A stretch of DNA of 17,232 nucleotides from positions 1-17,232 of the forward strand of contig DASSKK010000054.1 in assembly GCA_035690495.1 (NCBI GenBank). Reading direction: 5' to 3'. The notes beneath the pieces are model-generated. The model was given only the letters and a program-made list of their open reading frames with translations. It had not been told where the DNA came from and made no database searches. The stretch comes from DASSKK01 sp035690495 (GTDB lineage Bacteria > Actinomycetota > Actinomycetes > Propionibacteriales > Nocardioidaceae). Made by a program: the position numbers and the translations under genes. Below are positions 13,616-17,232 of the stretch, piece after piece. Positions within the stretch are counted from its first letter, which is position 1. Each line of letters begins with the position of its first letter.

Positions 13616-15508
13616 TCACGTCCGCGGACGGGGCTGGATCCGGTTGCGGGCGCGGGCAGCCGCAATGGCACTCGTGAGTGAGGCCGCGTCGAAGGCGCCG
13701 TACTGACGGCGGCCGTCGACGAAGAACGTCGGCGTCCCGGAGACCCCGCTGATGTCCGCAGACTCGACGTCCTGTCCCACGCGAGCGAGGTGCGCGTGCG
13801 AGTACAGCACCTTCTGGAAGCGCGGCACGTCCAGGCCGAGCTGCTCGGCGTATACGAGCAGGTCGGGTTTCCGCAGGTGGTCCTGGTGGGCGAGCAGCAG
13901 GTCGTGCATCTCCCAGAACCTGCCCTGGGCGCCGGCGGCCTCGGCTGCCTGCGCGGCGAGCTCTGCGTCGGGATGCACGTCGGTGAGCGGCAGGTGTCGC
14001 CAGACGAACCTCACGTCGACATCACCGAGAACCGCGCGCACCGCTGGCTCGGCCCGGCCGCAGTAGGGGCATTGGAAGTCGCCGTACTCGACCACGGTGA
14101 CGGCCGCGTCCTGCGCACCACGCACGTGGTCCCGCTCCGGATCGACGCCGACGGCGAGATCGACGAGCTGCTCGGCACGGCCGTGCAGCGCCACGGTACG
14201 GCGGTCCTCACCTAGGAGCGCGGTGACCTGGAAGACGATCCACGTCGACGCCGCCGCAACGGCCGCGGCGAGGAGCACCCCGAACTTCGCCTCGGCAAGG
14301 CGTTCACCGTCGAAGGCGAGGGAGGCGATCAGGAACGAGACGGTGAAGCCGATGCCGGCGATCGTGCCGCTGCCGGCCACCGCCGCCCATCCGACCGCCG
14401 GCTGCACGCGGCCGTGCGTCATCCGGGAGATCGCCCAAGACGCCGAGATCACCGCGACTGGCTTGCCGACGGCATACCCGAGCACGATGCCGAGGGTGAT
14501 CGGCGAGCTCATCGCCCTGTCGACGAAGGAGCCGTCGATCTCGATCCCGGCATTCGCCAACGCGAACAGCGGCACGACCACATAGCTACTCCAGGGGTGG
14601 AGGAACCTCTGGAGCCGGTCGTTGGGAGACAGCGTCCGGCGCAACCCGACCACCGCGGTGCGGGCGAGATCTGGCGTCGGCTCCTCACGGAACTGGCGGA
14701 ACAGACCACTCGCCTGCTCGAGGTCCTCCCGAGCCGGGGTGTACGCCGGGGCGACCAGCCCGATCGCGAGCCCGGCCACGACCGGTTCGATGCCGCTGCC
14801 GAGCAGGCTCGCCCAGACGGCGACACCGATCACGACCAGACTGGCCGGCGTGCCGACCCGAAGCCGCATCACGAACAGGAACAGACCGAACAACGCCACC
14901 GCCAGGGCGAGGTAGCGCAGGGAGACCCCGTCGGCGTACACGACTGCGATCACGAGCAGTGCAACCAGATCGTCGACGACGAACACCGTCAGCAGGAACG
15001 CTCGGACCCGGTCCGGCACGTCTCGGCCGACGACGACGAGCAGCCCCAGCGCGAGCGCGGTGTCTGTCGACATCGCGACGCCCCAGCCGCCGGCCGCGTC
15101 TCCCCCTGCGTTGACGGCAAGGTAGAGGCCGACCGGGACGACCATCGCGAGCAGACCCGCAGCCACCGGCAGAACCACACGCCCGCGGTCACGAAGATCG
15201 CCCAGATCGATCACCCGGCGTGCCTCCAGCCCGACCACGAGGAAGAACAGCGTCATCAAGCCGCTGTTCACCCACGTCCGCAGATCCCGCGTCACGCTCG
15301 CGTCCCCAAGCTTGATGCCGAACGGCGTGTTCCACATCGACTCGTACGACGTACCGACATTCGCCCAGACAACAGCGACCACGATCGCCCCCGTCAGGAC
15401 TCCGGCACTGCCCGAGGCAGTCCGCAGGAAAGCACGCACGGGCGTGGCGAACTGCTTGGGCCAAGGCGTGCGAGGAACGGCCGTATCGCCCTGATCTTCA
15501 CTCGTCAC
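13616..15508 (-). CDS. nhaA: Na+/H+ antiporter NhaA with C-terminal thioredoxin-like (DsbA/Thioredoxin_4) domain
   Basis: 630 residues from GTG 15508 (VTSEDQGDTAVPRTPWPKQF), chosen because GAGG lies eight bases upstream; the open frame extends 40 residues further without family similarity. Residues of about 25-420 form the multi-spanning NhaA domain with the signature FFLVVGLEARR, STDTALALGLL and VFVVDDLVALLVIAVVYADG, where the paired Asp residues bind the exchanged ions, and a later GKPVAVISASW segment. Residues of about 440-620 are a thioredoxin fold with VVEYGDFQCPYCG (CPYC active site), RHLPLTDVHPDAELAAQAAEAA and the cis-Pro loop SGVSGTPTFFVDG. Such fusions are known in bacteria. The role is pH and sodium balance at the membrane, with a possible redox function of the tail. 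It converges on the TetR gene with a three-base gap. Confidence 0.93.
   Translation of the reverse strand: MTSEDQGDTAVPRTPWPKQFATPVRAFLRTASGSAGVLTGAIVVAVVWANVGTSYESMWNTPFGIKLGDASVTRDLRTWVNSGLMTLFFLVVGLEARRVIDLGDLRDRGRVVLPVAAGLLAMVVPVGLYLAVNAGGDAAGGWGVAMSTDTALALGLLVVVGRDVPDRVRAFLLTVFVVDDLVALLVIAVVYADGVSLRYLALAVALFGLFLFVMRLRVGTPASLVVIGVAVWASLLGSGIEPVVAGLAIGLVAPAYTPAREDLEQASGLFRQFREEPTPDLARTAVVGLRRTLSPNDRLQRFLHPWSSYVVVPLFALANAGIEIDGSFVDRAMSSPITLGIVLGYAVGKPVAVISASWAISRMTHGRVQPAVGWAAVAGSGTIAGIGFTVSFLIASLAFDGERLAEAKFGVLLAAAVAAASTWIVFQVTALLGEDRRTVALHGRAEQLVDLAVGVDPERDHVRGAQDAAVTVVEYGDFQCPYCGRAEPAVRAVLGDVDVRFVWRHLPLTDVHPDAELAAQAAEAAGAQGRFWEMHDLLLAHQDHLRKPDLLVYAEQLGLDVPRFQKVLYSHAHLARVGQDVESADISGVSGTPTFFVDGRRQYGAFDAASLTSAIAAARARNRIQPRPRT
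13619..13630. repeat. 12-base palindrome at the TetR/NhaA convergent ends
   Basis: CGTCCGCGGACG is a perfect palindrome six bases after the TetR stop and inside the last codons of the antiporter gene. It is short, with no T tract; it could contribute to bidirectional termination. Confidence 0.35.
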
Positions 15509-15748
15509 CGGCCACCTCAGAACTCGGCGCGGCCCCATCCATCGACCGCGCTGGTCGATGCGCGGTACAACTCCGACGGACACGCCAGCCTCCCCGTCGC
15601 CAGCGCGCAGCCAGGAACTCACCTCCATCCGGCATCAGGAACTGCGTTGAGGTCGAGGCTGCGCGACGAAGCGAGGAACGTCGAACTCTTACGCGGCGGC
15701 GGAAAGACGTAAACTCTCGGACGCCCGGATCGCTGCTACCAGGATCGG

Positions 15749-15775
15749 ATGCCCGGCCTGGTCGGCCGGCGGCAT
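15749..15775 (-). terminator. Bulged hairpin, second terminator candidate
   Basis: ATGCC-CGGCC pairs with GGCCG-gc-GGCAT with a two-base bulge and a short loop. It lies about 70 bases beyond the stop of the Ymh-like gene, after the stronger hairpin at 15811-15827. No T tract. Confidence 0.35.
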
Positions 15776-15810
15776 GGTCCGCCTACGAGCTGACGGGGAG
15801 CGCAAGGAAC

Positions 15811-15827
15811 CATCCCGGCCCGGGATG
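15811..15827 (-). terminator. Hairpin after the Ymh-like gene
   Basis: CATCCCGG-C-CCGGGATG is a perfect inverted repeat 20 bases beyond the stop codon at 15847. Its place and GC content fit a stem-type terminator, though no T tract follows. Confidence 0.5.
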
Positions 15828-15846
15828 CGAAGCGCGACGGGGAGTG

Positions 15847-16659
15847 CTACCGCGCCACGCCGGCGCGGTCCAGGCGTCGGTGCACGTACGAGAACAGCGC
15901 GAAGGCCTCGAAGAAGTCCTGCTTGCACTCGTCCGACCCGCGTCGAGTCGTGTGCGCGCGTGGGTTGCGATAATGACCGTGGATCCCGGTCAGCAGGTTC
16001 TTGAAGCCGCGATGCTCGCTCTTCTCCGACTCTGTTTGGCACGGTGTGACTGCGATGAGCGGCTTGGTGGACTTACCGCCGAAGACCGTCGTGTAGAGGT
16101 CCTCGCCGTCCGTCCCGAGGCTCGTATGTCGTCGCAGCCGGTCCGGGATCGACTTTGCCGCTTCCTCGATCGCATGGAATAACGACTTCCGCAGCAACTC
16201 CTCGTCGCAATACGCCAGCAGAGCTGGGTGGCAATCCCGGCGTCGCAACTCGGCGACCAGCTCGCCCGACAGTTGCGCTGCTTCGCTCAGTGTGGACGCC
16301 TTCGGCGCTCGCGCAAACTTGCCCTCGTCGTTGATGCGATACCCGAACAGGACGAGAGCCTCGTTGAGCTGGCCCTGGAGCTGATTGAACCGGCTCGGGT
16401 CACTGACGTATCGCGAGGGATGCATCGCCGCGTTGATGAACACGATGAGCACGTTGCCGGCGTCTTGCATGATCTGGGCGTCGTTAAGGGTGATGAGGAG
16501 GCGTGTGCGCTTGTTCGGTCCCTCCTCCAGTTCGAGCTTCGTAGGGCCCAGCACCCTCTCCAACTCCGTGGTGGATAGGGCCGGGTAGTCCGTCGCAGCG
16601 AGCACGTTGCACACCGCCTCGGTCATTGCCGTCGGGAAGACGGCCAGTCGCTTGCCCAC
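15847..16659 (-). CDS. TIGR02391 (Ymh-like) family protein of unknown function
   Basis: 270 residues from GTG 16659, with GGAGG five bases upstream. The C-terminal half (about 150-265) shows the TIGR02391/Hypoth_Ymh pattern: SLFHAIEEAAKSIPDRLR, a DGEDLYTTVFG segment, PLIAVTP and the hallmark GFKNLLTGIHGHYRNPRAHTT, then a final helix ending YVHRRLDRAG. The N-terminal part (MGKRLAVFPTAMTEAVCNVLAATDYPALSTTELERVL) is less conserved and contains a helix-rich region that could contact nucleic acid or partners. The biochemical activity of the family is unknown. Members are often found in accessory or mobile regions, and here an insertion sequence lies about 350 bases upstream. No signal peptide or membrane segment. 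A palindrome just before the ribosome binding site suggests regulation by a DNA-binding protein. Confidence 0.85.
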   Translation of the reverse strand: MGKRLAVFPTAMTEAVCNVLAATDYPALSTTELERVLGPTKLELEEGPNKRTRLLITLNDAQIMQDAGNVLIVFINAAMHPSRYVSDPSRFNQLQGQLNEALVLFGYRINDEGKFARAPKASTLSEAAQLSGELVAELRRRDCHPALLAYCDEELLRKSLFHAIEEAAKSIPDRLRRHTSLGTDGEDLYTTVFGGKSTKPLIAVTPCQTESEKSEHRGFKNLLTGIHGHYRNPRAHTTRRGSDECKQDFFEAFALFSYVHRRLDRAGVAR

Positions 16660-16674
16660 ATGTCCTCCTCATTG

Positions 16675-16690
16675 GCGGCGATGTCGCCGC
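16675..16690. promoter_or_regulatory. Operator-like palindrome upstream of the Ymh-like gene
   Basis: GCGGCGA-TG-TCGCCGC is a perfect 7+2+7 inverted repeat about 15 bases before the start codon at 16659, next to the GAGGAGG ribosome binding site. It could be a repressor site or an RNA hairpin that limits ribosome access. Confidence 0.45.
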
Positions 16691-17012
16691 AGTTACCGAC
16701 ACCTGAAGCGGCCTGCGCGGCGACACCCGAACGCGGTTCCGCTCAATTCAGGGTGCCTATCACGCCGGCAGTTTCGCCGACGAGGCCAGCTGAACTGCTT
16801 CTTTCCCAGTCTGCGTTCCTGCGCGACCGAGAAGACGAGGACCACGGAGCGCGTTTTCAAGTCAGCCGTAGCGGCCAGCGCTAATCGATTTCTTGCTCAG
16901 CCGCGGAGACCATCGCGGCTGCGAGCAGCGCGCCTCATCCGGGCCACCGAAGCGCTACGAGGCGTTAATGAGGCTCTCCTGACGCTTCCGTGGGTGGTTG
17001 AGCGCGGCTGAG
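16691..17012. other. Intergenic DNA between the Ymh-like gene and the insertion sequence
   Basis: About 320 bases. The base composition is slightly lower in GC than the surroundings near 16800-16900. One plus-strand frame ends in a helical-looking stretch (RAARLIRATEALRGVNEALL) with a stop at 17011 right at the inferred IS boundary. It may be the tail of an older gene, but no family is recognisable. The promoter of the Ymh-like gene should lie here and was not identified. Confidence 0.35.
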
Positions 17013-17018
17013 AGGGGG

Positions 17019-17085
17019 CACGCCGTTCCCTGTCTATGTTCTGGGCTTGTTGAAGGTCCCGAACAACAGAACAGGAAACGGCGTG
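17019..17085 (+). repeat. Inverted repeat enclosing the transposase start
   Basis: CACGCCGTTCCCTGT (17019-17033) and ACAGGAAACGGCGTG (17071-17085) are inverted copies with one mismatch. Inside them TGTTCTG (17037-17043) and CAGAACA also pair in part. The right arm contains the probable ribosome binding bases AGGAA and the GTG start itself. Confidence 0.75.
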
Positions 17086-17232
17086 CAAGCGGCGACTCTA
17101 TGGCGACGGCTCCTCGGGGTCGAGAAGACGGTGGTCGAAGACGTTGAGATCGAGGAGGAGCTGGACGGAACGGTGAGCCTGGTCGCGCACGTGCGTCCGA
17201 CGAAGAGGACCGCGTCGCGGTGCGGGAAGTGT
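17083..17232 (+). CDS. ISL3-family-like transposase, N-terminal fragment
   Basis: Fifty codons from GTG 17083 to the window end, open throughout. The product starts VQAATLWRRLLGVEKTVVED, continues with an acidic stretch and VSLVAHVRP, and ends TASRCGKC. This is the layout of ISL3 transposase N-termini: a LLG(V/L) opening, a beta segment with VRP, then the first CxxC of a zinc-binding domain. The DDE catalytic domain would lie to the right. The start is chosen because the frame begins there with AGGA eight bases upstream. Family assignment rests on this short stretch. Confidence 0.75.
   Translation, partial: MQAATLWRRLLGVEKTVVEDVEIEEELDGTVSLVAHVRPTKRTASRCGKC

Larger units (their letters stand above)
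15509..15846. other. Intergenic region between NhaA and the Ymh-like gene
   Basis: 338 bases. It should contain the nhaA promoter, which I could not place. The right half holds two hairpins listed separately as probable terminators of the Ymh-like gene. Open frames here are low-complexity and have no known motif. Confidence 0.45.
17013..17232 (+). mobile_element. Left end of an ISL3-like insertion sequence (partial)
   Basis: The transposase frame begins at 17083 and is preceded by about 70 bases of untranslated end containing an inverted repeat. The outer edge is placed near the G-run at 17013-17018 because it precedes the repeat and follows the end of unrelated sequence; the exact terminal repeat and target duplication cannot be defined because the right end is outside the window. 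Confidence 0.6.

Noticed and set aside
14414..15712. 432-codon open frame on the plus strand opposite nhaA
   Set aside because: Its product is His/Asp/Arg/Gln-rich with no motif, as expected from antisense of a high-GC gene; the antiporter on the minus strand has clear family motifs.
1..17232. tRNA genes, CRISPR arrays and prophage structural genes
   Set aside because: No tRNA T-arm with matching acceptor stem, no regularly spaced repeats and no phage structural motifs were found on either strand.

Overview
High-GC DNA with GTG starts, strong GGAGG-type ribosome binding sites and actinobacterial-looking gene families (SipW-type signal peptidase, NhaA fused to a thioredoxin domain, TetR/MDR pair, ISL3-like transposase). 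I infer an actinobacterium, possibly near Nocardioides; the genus cannot be fixed from sequence alone. No tRNA, rRNA or CRISPR array was seen.

Left part (about 1-8300), the most interesting region. A minus-strand unit starts with a leader that matches the cyclic-di-GMP-I (GEMM) riboswitch core (about 3392-3322). It is followed by a 120-residue secreted protein with a SipW-like signal peptide (3303-2941), two strong hairpins, a 514-residue Ser/His signal peptidase with a C-terminal DUF5305-like ectodomain (2862-1318), and two overlapping small genes of unknown function (1333-1046 and 1049-582). Divergently transcribed on the plus strand are a receiver-PAS-PAS-EAL protein with all c-di-GMP phosphodiesterase signature motifs (3893-5761) and, overlapping it by ATGA, a membrane hybrid histidine kinase (5758-8283). 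Together these suggest a self-contained circuit: signal, kinase, c-di-GMP breakdown, riboswitch, then export of a surface protein by its own peptidase.

Middle part (8300-11900). An endonuclease/exonuclease/phosphatase-fold enzyme and a phospholipase C-like phosphoesterase converge, with stop codons five bases apart. The phosphoesterase is split by a one-base frameshift near 11030, and the 5' end of the EEP gene also shows conflicting reading frames. The flanking gaps of about 440-480 bases hold no gene I can recognise.

Right part (11900-17232). A zinc-less MDR-family NAD(P)H oxidoreductase and a TetR regulator are divergent across two related operator-like sites. TetR converges on an NhaA-type Na+/H+ antiporter with a C-terminal CPYC thioredoxin domain. 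Then come a TIGR02391 (Ymh-like) protein with a palindrome just upstream of its start, and the left end of an ISL3-like insertion sequence whose transposase runs off the window. A long inverted repeat embraces the transposase start codon.
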